Below are positions 36,305-47,811 of a stretch of 64,000 nucleotides of DNA, in pieces. The stretch's first letter is position 1; every line of letters starts with the position of its first letter. Source of the DNA: Lecanicillium sp. G3 (taxonomy: Eukaryota > Ascomycota > Sordariomycetes > Hypocreales > Cordycipitaceae). The position numbers were made by a program, and so were the translations under genes. The notes under the pieces were generated by a model. That model was not told where the DNA came from and did not search any database. It saw nothing but the letters and a program-made list of their open reading frames with translations. Where the stretch lies: contig JAZHPD010000062.1 in NCBI GenBank assembly GCA_037575805.1, positions 62,001-126,000 on the forward strand, read 5' to 3'.

Positions 36305-37382
36305 CTACATCCATGCCCCGTCGACCTGATAGACACTGCCACTCACAAACGTGCTCTCCGGGCCGAGCAGGAAGCAGATGACATTAGCCGTCTCTTCGGC
36401 CGTGCCTTGGCGCTGGAAGGCGGTCGGTTCGTCGAACGGGGCGTCGGCGGGGCGGTTATTGAAGTCCCAGTTCTTCTGCATGAGCGGCGTGTAAATGGCG
36501 CCAGGCGCGACGCTGTTGACGCGGATCTCGCGGTCGCCGTTTTCGAGGGCGGCGGCCTTGGTGAGGCCGACGATGCCATGCTTGCTGGCGTCGTAGGCGG
36601 CGTGCCTGGCGAACCCTGCAAATTGTTAAAAACCGCTCATCAATCGATTTTGGGAGAAGAAAAGATGCCGACGTACCTTTTAACCCGTGGATGGACGATA
36701 CATTGACAATGGACCCGCCATTGTTCATACGCTTGAGCTGCGCGCGCATGCAGTACATCGTGCCGGTCAGATTAACACCGATAATCTTATCCCAGTCCTC
36801 GTCCTCAAGCTCCGCGACCGTCGCGATGCCGTGACACTTGCCAATTACACCCGCGACGTTGGCCGCGCCGTCCAACCGCCCATACTTGGCCGCGATGGCC
36901 GCTATCCACGAGTCGACCTCTTTGCGCTTTGACACGTCAACTTTAGTGATATCACACTCAGCGCCGCGCTCGGCAAAGTAAGCTGCCGCATCCTTCATGG
37001 CGTCCGGGTCTACGTCGGCGACGCACACGATTGCGCCGCGCCGCGAGAGGATTTTCGCCGTCGCGAAGCCGATGCCGCTGGCGCCGCCGGTGACGGCGAA
37101 TACTCGACCCAGCAAAGGCTGGTAATGCTGGGCGGCCTGCGCGTGGACTGTGCTGGCGTCGGCCTGTGTCATGGCCGTCTGTTGTTTGCTAGCGGGGGCT
37201 GAAGTCGTGGTATCGTTGGCGGTGGTGGTTGTGTTCGGGGCTTCTGTATTTTGAGCTTGCAGGAGGGATTTGACGTCGGTTGAGGACTCGCATGAATCTC
37301 TTTCGAGTGCAGTCTTTCTTGTCGTAGAAGGGACTTTGGATTTGGACCACGAGTGTCGAATCCTCGCGAGTGTGGAGGTCAT
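36305..37382 (-). CDS. Short-chain dehydrogenase/reductase with N-terminal extension
   Basis: Two exons, 37382-36677 and 36615-36305, encode 338 residues. From about residue 95 on it is a classical SDR: cofactor motif TGGASGIG, acidic residue in CVADVDPDA (an aspartate at the end of beta-2 suggests NAD preference), NVAGV, the serine block SIVNVSSIHG, and the active-site YDASKHG restored by splicing. The C-terminus VYQVDGAWM is typical of the class. The first 70 residues are an added basic, Ser/Thr-rich segment not found in the core family. An internal ATG (residue 71, MTQADAS) would give a 268-residue protein of ordinary length, so the true start is undecided. The substrate (alcohol or ketone) is unknown. 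A G-rich hexamer repeat lies about 190 bases upstream. Confidence 0.87.
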
Positions 37383-40300
37383 TGTTGGCCGGGTCGTTGG
37401 CGCTGACAGCTATATATATGGGATGATGTACCGGCACAGGTACTACAGGTATCGGCTATTATGCGAGGCTTAAAAAAGGGATAAATGGAAAACAATAGAA
37501 ATCGGCTAAAGCCGGCGCAGAGGAGAAAAAGTCTGAAATGGTTTGAGGGACAGGACAAGGCAAGTGGGAATGGGAATGGGAATGGGAAAATGGGAATCAG
37601 GAAGGGTAATAAATTGGCCGTCGCCAGATTGATTATGGACCCGATGGTACAGGTAGCAGAGGAGCGGGAGCCGCACCGTTGACCAGCTCAGCATAAGTAT
37701 GCCGCGAATATGACCCAGTGCAAGTTGTCGTAGGCGTGTCAGGAATTTTTCCGGCGACACGCTATGTAAGAATGTGTTCTAAATTACCGGTATTTGTTCT
37801 GCCCATTCCCGTGTCCACCCAGAAATAGCCATGCTGCCAGATGGGTTACATTTGTCCCGGCGGGATGAATGCAGCTGGGCTGTTGAGGGAGCCGTCGTGC
37901 ATCCACGATGTGGGGGTGAGGTGGGGGGTTCTTCAAAGCCCCGCGATTGCTGGTGCTGAAGAAACACCCGTCGGGACATTACGCCATCGTCAACCGCAGT
38001 TAAGATGCCGGGGACATGCACCGTGCAGCCTGTTCCTTTTTACAGGTGCGGTGCTGGGTTGAGTTGGGGATTTGACTGTGATTCTTTCAGGTAACGGCCT
38101 CCGATGATTTTAGTTCAGCCCATTCGGGGTGTGGAAGACGCCCTATGCAGCGACGCCGTCGCTGGTATAGATTTCACTGCCTTGCACAACCTGAAATTCT
38201 AGTTTTGACGAAAGGATTGTTTTGTTCGAGCCTGTACATCTTTTCGCAGCTGCTTACCCAGTTCCGGACAGATTGCATCCGACGCCGGTTCCTCTGGATG
38301 ATATGATCGGCGACGGGGTGATGACAGGTCCGTCGGCCGGCAATTTGCGGCGACCATGTCACCACGGCGCCGCTTTTTACCAGACTTTCCGGCGCCCGTG
38401 TGCTCATCAGACGGTCTGTCCCTGCATCTGCCACGACAAACAAGCTTCGACGTTCGGGGACAGAGAGACGGCTCATCGGCGGGCTCCTGCTACCCCATCG
38501 GTAAGCTACAGTCAATAAAGGAGCATGCGAGCAAAGACATCTCCGGTCCGTCCACCCGTTCGTTCGCCGGTGCAGCTTAGTGTGAGGGCCCCGGTGGTCG
38601 CTGCCGGCTTCCAGGCTTTCGTCCAGAACGTCCCCGTCACCGCGGAGCCGCCCGCACCCATAGCCCGCCGTCACACATGCAATAGTCGTTTGTTGACTCA
38701 AACTCAGGTTTGCTCGTGCATAGGCGCGCATTTTGAATCGGTAATTGGACGATGGTTGGTATTTTTCAGGCTCGTGGCGCAATATCTCGCTGCCTGATAT
38801 CGCCGCATTGGCCCTGTGGCGCGCCCCGGACTCGCTGCGACGGCGCGGACAGAGTACAGTATCCCAGCATTTCAAGTGTATACTGATTTGGAAGCGCGCA
38901 GCTTTCTCGATCACTTCTGTCATACTATTTTTTTCAACTATGGGAATTGGTAATACGTGCTGCCCGGGGCTAAGACGTTCTGCAGCGCTGGCCCCAGAGT
39001 ACGCGCGCACCGAGTCACCAGTATTTGCCAAGTGCTTGCGCGACTGAAACGCCTCGCTCGCCTCCCCTCTGGCACACTGCCCGTCCATTCGTCCACCATC
39101 CACTCGGGTGCTTCGCTGCCAGATAGATAGCTGCCGATCTCCTGTCATGCAACACGGTCTAGACCCAAACGCCGAAAGGAGCTTGCAAATGCAACCATCC
39201 GCTGGGCTCTGCCAGGTTTGGCGGTGCCAATGCCCTACGAGACAATTGCACACGTATGTGCATCTTGGCAGGGACACAAATGTCACAGGTCACGAGCTCA
39301 TTCCCAAGCCCTAACTAAGACCTATTGTCACGGGCAGGGCGGATGGTCATCGGCTGAGAGCAATATTCGTTGATTGCTTTCTTCTTTGTAAATATTTGCA
39401 TTTTCGATGAAAAACCGCTCGCGTCCCCGGTCCCGTCACGCACGGTGCCCGTCACATTTACACATCTCTCAGACGGCAATCCTACGAGATCTCGCAGAAA
39501 AAAGCAAACATTTATTCGGTCAACAACTAGAATCATTCAATTGCCGACCTCGACAATCGCCTCCAAGGGCGAGCGCCAGAATTCCGCCCGAAACGTTGCA
39601 CCGTTCGTCATCGCCGTGTCGAGTGCGCATCCCAAATGTTTCACTCGCACCTGCCTGGCTTACTCACTAGTTAGCACCTGCATTCTTGGTATCCTCGCAC
39701 GCACCTGGGCCGTTACTCGTGACTGCCCAATCATTTACGTGGGATCTGTTGTGAGTCAAGATAAGCACATGTTTCAAGCTTAAGTTGAGTCTCACGGCTA
39801 TCGTCTCGTGGCGACTACCCTCTCGCGCGTCCACGCATCACCGCCCATGCATTCTTAACGTGGCTGACATTGCGATATTTTTGGACTTGTTCACATCGTT
39901 TCAACTCTATTTTTTGTTTAGTTCCAAATCTTAACTGTAAACCATACGACGTCTAGTCTGGCGCGTTGGCCGTCACAGGCCCGAACAGGCGTGGGCAGGA
40001 ATCAACGCCCTGGTTGGTTGTGGCGGCGGGTCGACTTACACGGGTCATCTTGGCAGCAAGGCGCAGCAGCGGCTTTCTCTTTTATCTATTTGCCCTGATG
40101 TCTCTTGCACAAGCCTCTTTGCCTGTCACCATGACGCATTGTCGCACACCGGTATTGGCGGGCTCTGCCAAGACGCCGCTGTGGGCGAAGCTGACACGAC
40201 GAGGTTGCCGACACTGTGTCTCGCTCGCGCGGCCCCATTCGTCCACAGATGTGATCTACATCCATCTCACCCAGTCTTTACTCCCGACAAGCCGCGAAAG

Positions 40301-41005
40301 CAAGATTGACTCCATCCGGCCAAGGCGGCTCTGAGATTGCTTGTCAAGTTGGCAAATTTGGCGTTCTTGGGCTCACCGCGGGATTCACGGGAGTCAGTAG
40401 CCACATGCATACTTCCTTTCTCCTGCTAACGCTATTGCTCGACCAAAACCATGCGGCCTGAACGTCGCGACTGCGACTTCTCGGCGTAGCCTTTCCTGTC
40501 CCCGCAACCAACACACACGAGCGTAAAACAATGCAATGCTTGCCACGGCAAGTACAGACAGATAAGCTTAAAAACAAAGTAGTGGAGTTTGTTGTCTGCC
40601 ACTCACACCACTTTATTTGTACGCGCAAGACCGCATGTCTCAGCCAGATGCGGCGAGGGGGTGTGGACGCGGGATGTGCACACGCAGTCTTTGCTCAGCG
40701 AAGCTCTTGGCATTGGGCACAGCTTCGCAATCAAACTGCGCTACGCACCCCTGGTTTGGGCGTCGCAGGTATTCCTGGCATAAGGTTCTGGGACAAAGAA
40801 CGGGGATGGGGTAAAAAGGAGAGTCAAACGGCAGCCGGGGTGCTTTTCTGTCTTCGCCTGGATATATAAGATGAACAACAAGGTCTTACCTCGTCCGTCC
40901 GACCAGCGACTCCTTTGCCAAAGATCTTACGAGTATTGATAAAGCGCAGGACATCCATCCTGCGCGCTTCTTCCCATTCTTTGTATTCTCTTTTCTTGTC
41001 ACAGT
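37383..41005. other. 3.6-kb gene-poor region
   Basis: No recognisable gene is present. It includes the promoter of the dehydrogenase, a G-rich hexamer repeat (37566-37594), and an unusually long open frame on the minus strand (39286-38174, 370 codons from a GTG) with no protein family features. The last few hundred bases before 41006 are CT-rich and likely the leader of the membrane-protein gene. Confidence 0.5.
37566..37594 (+). repeat. TGGGAA microsatellite with G-quadruplex pattern
   Basis: Five GGG tracts occur at 37566-37568, 37572-37574, 37578-37580, 37584-37586 and 37592-37594. The first four are separated by AAT, fitting the G3N3 four-tract pattern. It is about 185-210 bases upstream of the dehydrogenase start. 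Confidence 0.7.
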
Positions 41006-42042
41006 ATGGAGTCTATTGGCCCCGGATCCGAGAAATGCTTGAAATATGCCCAGTTCGCTTCGCAGTTGGTGCGATGGCAGTTTAAGATCATCTACTGGGT
41101 TCTATTCATGACAAACTTGCTAGTACTCTTCTTTGGCTCATTCGTGTATATCAAGTAAGTATTTTTAGTTCTTCTATGATGAATCATATCTCCATCGTCA
41201 CAACTATACGATCGTCCTCAGGGCCCTAACACACAGCAGAGCCCAAGATGCCCTTTCCAAATACACCGAACACCCAACCAAGCTACGAAGACGACTGCAC
41301 ACATGCATCGGCATCGGCACTGCCTGCGTTGCCGTATCCACCGTCATTGTCGTCATGGAAGCGTACACGTTGTTGGCATTACAGTTCTGCGACGGCGAGG
41401 ACCTCATGTCTCTGTACTGGTCGACGTGGACCATGATCCAGATCGGCTCACTGATTGCCATGGTCGGCGTCATTCTCGCGATGTTTCACACACTTCGTAA
41501 TAAGCGACACCCGTAAGCATTTCTCTTTCTCTTCAAGTATTCCTTCACCTAACTGCCTTAGCCCCTGGGCTCTTGCACTGGGTACTCCCGTGCTGGTCAT
41601 CGCCGGTGTCCTGCACATGTGCTACTACTCAACCAGGGCGCGCTACAAGAACATGCGTCGCAAATTCAAGGTTGAAATCGAAACTGAGCCTCCTATGAGC
41701 AGAGTGTAAGTCTTCTGGTCTTTTATTCATGAGGTTTAATAGAAAAAGCACAAGCTAATTGTATATAGAAACACCATCGGCCCTAGCTCCGCCTCTGTCG
41801 ACGAGACGATCCTTGGCGAATTCATCGGTTTCACCGTCGAAGGTGGTCCCATTGTGCGATTCACCAACGATTACACACTCGATATCCCCGATAATGCCGA
41901 ATTATTGGGTCACTGCGAAAGCAAAGGCTCCATAGTCGCCTACCGCAAAGACTCCATCAGGTTCTTGACTGATGATCAAGACGTTGAAGCTACTGCGGAG
42001 ACAACCGAGACTGTACCGAAAGGCGCCAATCGCGAGAAATAA
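41006..42042 (+). CDS. Four-helix membrane protein of unknown function
   Basis: Four exons, 41006-41154, 41222-41512, 41562-41705 and 41769-42042, encode 285 residues. Four hydrophobic segments can be seen: IIYWVLFMTNLLVLFFGSFV, CVAVSTVIVVMEAYTLLAL, IQIGSLIAMVGVILAMF and ALALGTPVLVIAGVLHMC. The C-terminal 110 residues are soluble, beginning with basic RARYKNMRRKFKVEIE. All introns are short, in phases that keep one continuous frame. I do not recognise a family; the arrangement (an intracellular-like polar tail, no signal peptide cleavage site) suggests an integral membrane protein of an internal or plasma membrane. The gene is flanked by a large gene-poor region upstream, and its 3' end converges with the kinase-like gene. 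Confidence 0.75.
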
Positions 42043-42322
42043 ACCAACACTTCGCGTTTATCATCATCATTATCCCCATTTTAGCATTTCTGTCGTTTTG
42101 TTTAGATACATGCAATGGCCAGGCAAAACATCGGCCTGGCGTTTGGGTTACAGGGTAGCGCGCACGAATCCGCGATTGGGAAAGTTTGTTTCTGCAGCAT
42201 CATCATAGTTTCCACTCCTTAACATGAAACCACGGGGAATCCGTTTTCACAAGAAATAACAAGCTTGATACATTTGTATTCCGTGCTATGTTTCCCTGTT
42301 TCTGTCCACGGCAAGTGTACCA

Positions 42323-43198
42323 CTACTGCCTGTCTCGGAGAGCTTGAAGGTCTCGCAGCAGAGCCGCGCTATCCTCGTACTTGTTCGTCCAACATTTGAG
42401 AACAACGTTTGCATAAACCCCGAGAAAACCGAAATTTACACTCCGAACTCTCTGCATTGCTTCCAGCATCGCCGTCTGATTTAACGGTGCGTATGCGCCG
42501 TGCTTGGTCAAGATGCGTGCCACCAGCATGCCAAATGCGTGAATGTCCGCTTTAGGCGTCACGTAGTCTATCATGTCGTCGTTCTCGCTTTCTCTCTCCT
42601 TCTTCTTCTTATCACCCGTATTCCCATTGAAGCCATGCGTGCGATCAACGATGGAATTGTACGGATCTGCCGTGTAGGCGTGGCTCACCGTCCCCTGCAT
42701 CAGCCGCCGCTGCCCATCGAGCGTCGACCCCGTAAACCCCACGACTCTCGCATTGCGGTTCCCGTCGAGCACGACATTGCGCAGCGTCAAATCACAATGC
42801 ACAATGCCCGCGGCGTGGATGAAGACCAGAGCGTCGGCGATCTGCAGCGCCCAGCGGCGGATCTGCCGCGGCTGGACGGGGTTGCGCTCGAGGTACATCT
42901 CGAGGTCGCGGTGCGGGCAGTACTCGAGGCGGAAGGCGTCGGCGGTGACAGAGCCGAGGTAGCGGAGGATGTTGGGGTGGCGGCCGCGGGAGCTGAGGCG
43001 CAGGTAGACCTCGCGCTCGCGGTGGAGGGCGGAGATGCTGTCACGGTCGGCGGGCATCTTGACGACGGTGGCGGTGCTGGTGTCGCTGAGGAGGACGCCG
43101 GCGGTGCCGATCGCGAGGATGTCCTGGTTGCTGAAGCCGGGTGGGAACTCCGTGAGGCCGGACTCGGTCTCGGGAGTGAGGGGGCGCCAGGTCGCCAT
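42323..43198 (-). CDS. Protein-kinase-fold protein, probable pseudokinase
   Basis: A single exon encodes 291 residues covering nearly a minimal kinase domain. The beta-3 lysine is in TATVVKMP (Lys47) and a helix-C glutamate at about residue 61-63 (HREREVYLRL). The catalytic loop reads GIVHCDLTLRN, so the Asp (136) and Asn (141) are retained. The magnesium-binding DFG motif is replaced by GFT within ARVVGFTGSTLDG (residues 150-162); related fungal proteins carry a DFAGS-like version at this site. Loss of that Asp predicts weak or no phosphotransfer. It also has a KKKKERESEND insertion in the activation-segment region. No transmembrane or regulatory domain is attached. Neighbours include an aminoglycoside-phosphotransferase-like gene on the same strand, but no pathway is apparent. 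Confidence 0.82.
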   Translation of the reverse strand: MATWRPLTPETESGLTEFPPGFSNQDILAIGTAGVLLSDTSTATVVKMPADRDSISALHREREVYLRLSSRGRHPNILRYLGSVTADAFRLEYCPHRDLEMYLERNPVQPRQIRRWALQIADALVFIHAAGIVHCDLTLRNVVLDGNRNARVVGFTGSTLDGQRRLMQGTVSHAYTADPYNSIVDRTHGFNGNTGDKKKKERESENDDMIDYVTPKADIHAFGMLVARILTKHGAYAPLNQTAMLEAMQRVRSVNFGFLGVYANVVLKCWTNKYEDSAALLRDLQALRDRQ

Positions 43199-43528
43199 GA
43201 TGTTAGAGATGCCGGATTGGTATGAATTAGGACGACCTAGATAATGTGTATAGTACGGCTCTGTAACTTGGAGCGTTCAGACTGTTCAGAAGTATATTTT
43301 AGGCCAGTATATAATCATCGAGAGGTTTGGCGTTTTTGGAAATCAGAATTCGGGTTTGAAGAGCCAACTTCGTATACTCTTACCAAGACAATGCTGCCTC
43401 GCACCCTGTGGAAGATATGGGCGTTATCAATGTCGGTGCGTGCGATATAGGGCTATGTGCGACAAGAACTAAAAATTGGCCCTCGAGTTGTTGCGCAACA
43501 TGAACACTCCTAATTACTGCCTTGCTTG
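43199..43528. other. Short intergenic spacer
   Basis: Contains the upstream region of the kinase-like gene and the 3' flank of the phosphotransferase-like gene, both on the minus strand. No gene is seen. Confidence 0.45.
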
Positions 43529-44515
43529 CTATCGCAAAGACTTTGGGTCTGGGAGCTCGCCCTCCGCAACCAATGCTTCCAGCTGCACCTTGTCCTCCCA
43601 CGCATCATAGCACTCCAAATATTCCTCGGCCAAAAACTCAGCAATTTGGTCCGCCAGATTGAAGCTACGTCTGCTATATACCGCCCTGTCTAGCGTACCA
43701 GGCCATCGCTCCATGCCGGGCGGATAGAAGCCAGCATACTCCCAGTCAATCAGGGCCTTTACCTGCAACGTCTTGGGATCCATCAAGATATTATGGGCGG
43801 CGAGGTTGCCGTGCTGAAAAACGTATTCCGGCTTCTCTAGAGGAAGAGTCTTGAAGCTTTCCTTTCCCTTCCACGGCGGTTCCATGTCCGTACACAGCCA
43901 GGACGGAGGCATGACGAATCCGTCAATGCCGCGCGTGTTGGACGTCAAGGTCGCAAGCTCGGGCATGACCACTTCCTCAATGAACAGGAGTGCATTGATG
44001 GTCGCCTCAACAAAACACTTCTCACACGAGACAGCGCCTGTATGCATCTGGCCGTGCGGCCGCGCGCAGGGCCTGCCTTTCATGGACGACAGCATGACAG
44101 CGTCTGTCACCAGCTCTGTCACCAAGAAACGTCGACCGTCTGGGTGCGATCCATGGGAGATGAGCCGAGGCACAGGGATCTTTGTATTTTTGGATATTAT
44201 TTGCAGGGCTTTGGCTTCGTTGGTTATGCGCTCGTGGTTCCTAAGCTGTTAGTCGTGACTTATACACGTCCACGGCTTAGCGTACCATGACCTGAACCAT
44301 ATAAACGGTGTACCATCAAACCTGACGTCGGAAAACGGCAACTTGGACGTTTTGGTAAAAGTACTACGAGTAAACTCGTAAGCCACATCGTTGGATGAAA
44401 TGTATTTCAGAATCTCGTTGCCAAAATCGTCTGTCTCCCGGGGTGGAGGCGAGTCTGTCATGTTGCGAGATGTCAGGGATGTTGGTCTCAAAGCGAAGGC
44501 TGGACGATACTTCAT
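43529..44515 (-). CDS. Aminoglycoside-phosphotransferase (APH)-like protein
   Basis: Two exons, 44515-44286 and 44240-43529, encode 313 residues (295 if the second ATG at 44461 is used). It shows the APH/choline-kinase fold landmarks: NEAKALQIISKNTKIPVPRL for the N-lobe, the sequence QHGNLAAHNILMD at the catalytic loop, and ALIDWEYAGFYPPGME as the metal-binding segment. In the family the loop is HxD with a catalytic Asp; here the position is Asn (HGN), so activity is doubtful. The splice acceptor CAGCTTAG before GAACC restores FRSWNHERITNEA. APH-like proteins are numerous in filamentous fungi and rarely have a known substrate; no antibiotic-resistance role should be inferred. The two alternate starts both look plausible. 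Confidence 0.82.
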
Positions 44516-45061
44516 TATTCAATCAAATTACTTTGACTATGAACATCTGTTAGGACTAAATTTTCATTGCTCTGCTTTTTATTTGCTATTTTGAGGTAGT
44601 ACAAGACTCGGCCTTGCGCAAGGCTGTACGTTGCGTGTTACAGCTTGTCCAATAGAAAACCTCGCGAGGAGCATTATGGGCGAGTAAAAATGTCACGATC
44701 GATAGAGGCCGTTGTAACGATTTTTCTATCAATTTGGAGAGTTTTCTGTCCATTTTTGCCGACATTTTTTTACCCTTTACAAGCACACGCCCAGCGCAGT
44801 AAGAGGTCAAAGTATGAGGCGACTGGGAGTGGCGGGGTATTTTGTCATTTGGCGGGGCAGGTGTTTTCAGATTCCGCTGTCGGCGATGCTTTCTAATCAA
44901 CCACCCTCGACAATTTCTACTTTTGTTCTCGACTACACAATTCGGACGACATCTACTGCGACATAAATCGACAATTTCAACACTTGCAACACTTACTGGA
45001 TTTGTTTTCTCGCCTACAACCAAACTACAGTCCAACTACAGCCTTCCCTGCCATCATCAAG
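44516..45061. other. Divergent promoter of the APH-like gene and CFD1
   Basis: A 546-base spacer between outward-reading genes. The part from about 44890 to 45060 is rich in CAACT/ACAAC-like segments typical of a leader. No gene is seen. Confidence 0.5.
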
Positions 45062-46022
45062 ATGGGCTTGGACAATGTCAAGCACGTCGTGCTGGTAAGC
45101 CACTCTGCGACCGCAGCGCTTTTCGTCGCTAACTGATTAGGTGCTGTCCGGCAAAGGCGGAGTAGGCAAATCATCCGTAACGACACAGCTGGCGCTCTCG
45201 CTCTCGCTGGCCGGCCACTCGGTCGGCATCCTCGACATCGACCTCACCGGCCCCTCGATCCCGCGAATGCTCTCGATCGAATCATCCAAAGTCACACAAG
45301 TTCCGGGAGGATGGGCGCCCGTGCTGGTGCAGCCAGCCGACCCGGGCAGCGGGACGGGCAGCCTGTACGCCATGTCGCTGGGGTTCCTGCTGCCGGCGCG
45401 CGGGGACGCGGTGGTGTGGCGCGGGCCGAAGAAGACGGCCATGATCCGGCAGTTCTTCAAGGACGTTTTGTGGCCCGAGGTGGACTACCTGCTCATCGAC
45501 ACGCCGCCGGGCACAAGCGACGAGCACATCTCGCTCGCCGAGACGCTACAGCGCGACGCGCGCCCGGAGCAGGTGTCTGGCGCGGTGGTGGTGACGACGC
45601 CGCAGGCCGTGGCGACGTCTGACGTGCGCAAGGAGCTCAACTTTTGCGGCAAGACGGGCATCCGCGTGCTGGGCGTGATTGAGAACATGAGCGGGTTCGT
45701 GTGCCCGCACTGCTCCGAGTGCCAGGACATTTTCGGCTCGGGCGGCGGGCGGTCGATGGCGGAGGAGTTTAGGGTGCCGTTCTTGGGGGCCGTCCCGATG
45801 GACGCGCAGTTCATCACGCTGCTGGAGGAAGGGACGCGGCCGCACTACCCCGAGGGGACGACGGTGAACGGGGAGGCGCTGGTGCGGATCGAGGCGCCCC
45901 CGCGGGAAGGCGAGGACAGGGCGCCGCTGATGGAAAAGTACAAGGACTGCTCGCTGTATCACGTATTCAGGGGCATTGCGGGGGGACTGGCCGCGAAGGC
46001 GAGCGAGAGCACGAGTGCGTGA
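45062..46022 (+). CDS. CFD1: Cytosolic Fe-S cluster assembly factor CFD1 (NUBP2 type)
   Basis: Two exons, 45062-45094 and 45141-46022, encode 304 residues. The P-loop deviant Walker A GKGGVGKSS is at residues 15-23, formed right after the intron. The protein retains DIDLTGPSIPRML and DTPPGTSDEH blocks of the Mrp/NBP35 NTPase family. The C-terminal cysteine motif CPHCSEC (Cys199, Cys202, Cys205) supplies the bridging cluster site. It lacks the N-terminal four-cysteine ferredoxin-like segment of NBP35, which identifies it as CFD1. With NBP35 it forms the scaffold complex on which [4Fe-4S] clusters are built for cytosolic and nuclear proteins. Start MGLDNVKHVVLVLSGKGGVG matches the known short N-terminus. 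Confidence 0.94.
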
Positions 46023-47811
46023 CGCTGAACTACGGGGGCAGGCAGGCAGGATTGCATTGAGCACGGATGGGTGGAGGGATGGCGATGCGTGGATCTGCGA
46101 GGACAGAGCCAAGCACAGACGCGGGACAGAGATCTGGAGGCGCCAGCGGAAGAGTCGGCATGGCATGGCATGGCACAGATCAGCACAGACAATGACGAAG
46201 GCATGAATAGCGCGAACTAGTTGGTTAGTCGGTTTAAAAAAAAAAATACCACCTTTTTGCTTTACTGTTTGGATTTGTTCACGTGCGGTTATACCGCATG
46301 CGGCGAGGAGGAGGTATCAATAGTTGGGCAGCTATGTTGTTGCTTACGACACGGGGCACGGTCGCGAGATGATTTGTCTTCATTTACTCCGTAGGATTTC
46401 TCATTATAACATCTGCCATGTCTGACTGTCCGCCCGCCTCAGCCGGGTCGGATCCGGTGCCGTTGGAGACTGAATATTAGGCATGCATCTGCATGTGCGG
46501 TGCAGCGCCATGTCTCTCGGGACCGGGTAAAGCCGCTGATCCAATGCATTGTGCGCCGACTAACTTGGTGACTAAAACAGACATTGTTGGTGGGTGCCGA
46601 CTTGCCGCAGCCTCGGGCGATGCACTTCGCATAGTGAGAAACACTGGGCTTCTGCTCCCCGTCTGCGTGTGCCCGCGCGCCGCTGCCGTCATCAGCCATC
46701 ACCACAACTACTAAGGTGCATGGTGCAGTTACCAGTGCCAACTAACAGTAACGTAGTTTGTTAGCAGCTAAAAATTTCATTCCCCTCCAATTGGTGGGGA
46801 ACGTCACCACCCGCAAGCAAGCCAGCCCACCACAGCAGAAGCCCACCACCAAGACCACAACGCCCAAAATATCTGCCTTTGCGCACAATAAACCAGCTCT
46901 CGTGCCCGACTTCCTCTTTTCCCCCTCGTCTGCACAGACATTCGTCTTGAAAAATCACACACAGCAGCTGGAGAGCCTCTCTTCTCAGCCTGCTCCCTTA
47001 TTCCTCGGCTCAACGGCCATACTCGAAATTTTTTTTCTGCCGCGGTCTCTGCGCCTTTTGTGGCTCAGCCGTGGGGAACAAAAATCTTCCTTGCTCCCCA
47101 ACATCGTCATAGCAACATTCACCCGTTGACCTGTCGTCCGTGTCCAATCTCAATCTTGGACTCCTTTTCTGGTCGAATCTAGCTTGTCCATCATCCAATG
47201 TCGGCTACTTGCTAAAATACCGAGCTTGCTCAACACCTCTCGACGGCCGTCATCCTTCGACCGTCTCTATACTGCCGGTAATTCTTTACGACCGTCAGGT
47301 CTTCTATGCGTTCGACAGACCCTCTTCGCTTTCTATTCAACAGACCTTCCAAGTACGTGCTGGACTGTCTCGGATATACCGTCTTGAACCTCATCTGCTG
47401 ACTCCCACAGGCCTCGATAGCACGCGCTACGTCACCTGCCGCACGACACATCATCACCTTGCTCCCTCCAACAGCAGATACCTTCGTCTGCTAGCTCCGA
47501 TACTCTCCCACAGGTATCGGACTGCAGCATACCTGCCACAATTCCTCCAGAACAGAGGTTTCAGCACTCCATCTTCCGACCTCCCTAACGTCCCCTCGAG
47601 ACGTTGAGTCAACCTTTTCCCCGACGAATTGCTGCTGGCTCCGCCAGCGCTATAGAATCACCACTTTCCTGTGGGCCTACTCTCTCAAGCAGACGCCGCA
47701 AAGTCTGTTTGAGCGGCAGCTAGTGCTCCGCGGACTCTGCCATACGGGCAAAGAACTTGCATAAATCTTGCTGCGTCGGCTTATACAGCGACACCCACGT
47801 CATCTGCGACA
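46023..47811. other. 1.8-kb region upstream of SPE2
   Basis: No gene recognised. A TACTCCGTA nonamer lies at 46385-46393. From about 46900 the plus strand becomes pyrimidine-rich (for example 46907-46930 and 47020-47060), suggesting a long leader for SPE2. Several ATGs with short frames occur between 47130 and 47600, none between about 47610 and the SPE2 ATG. Confidence 0.5.
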
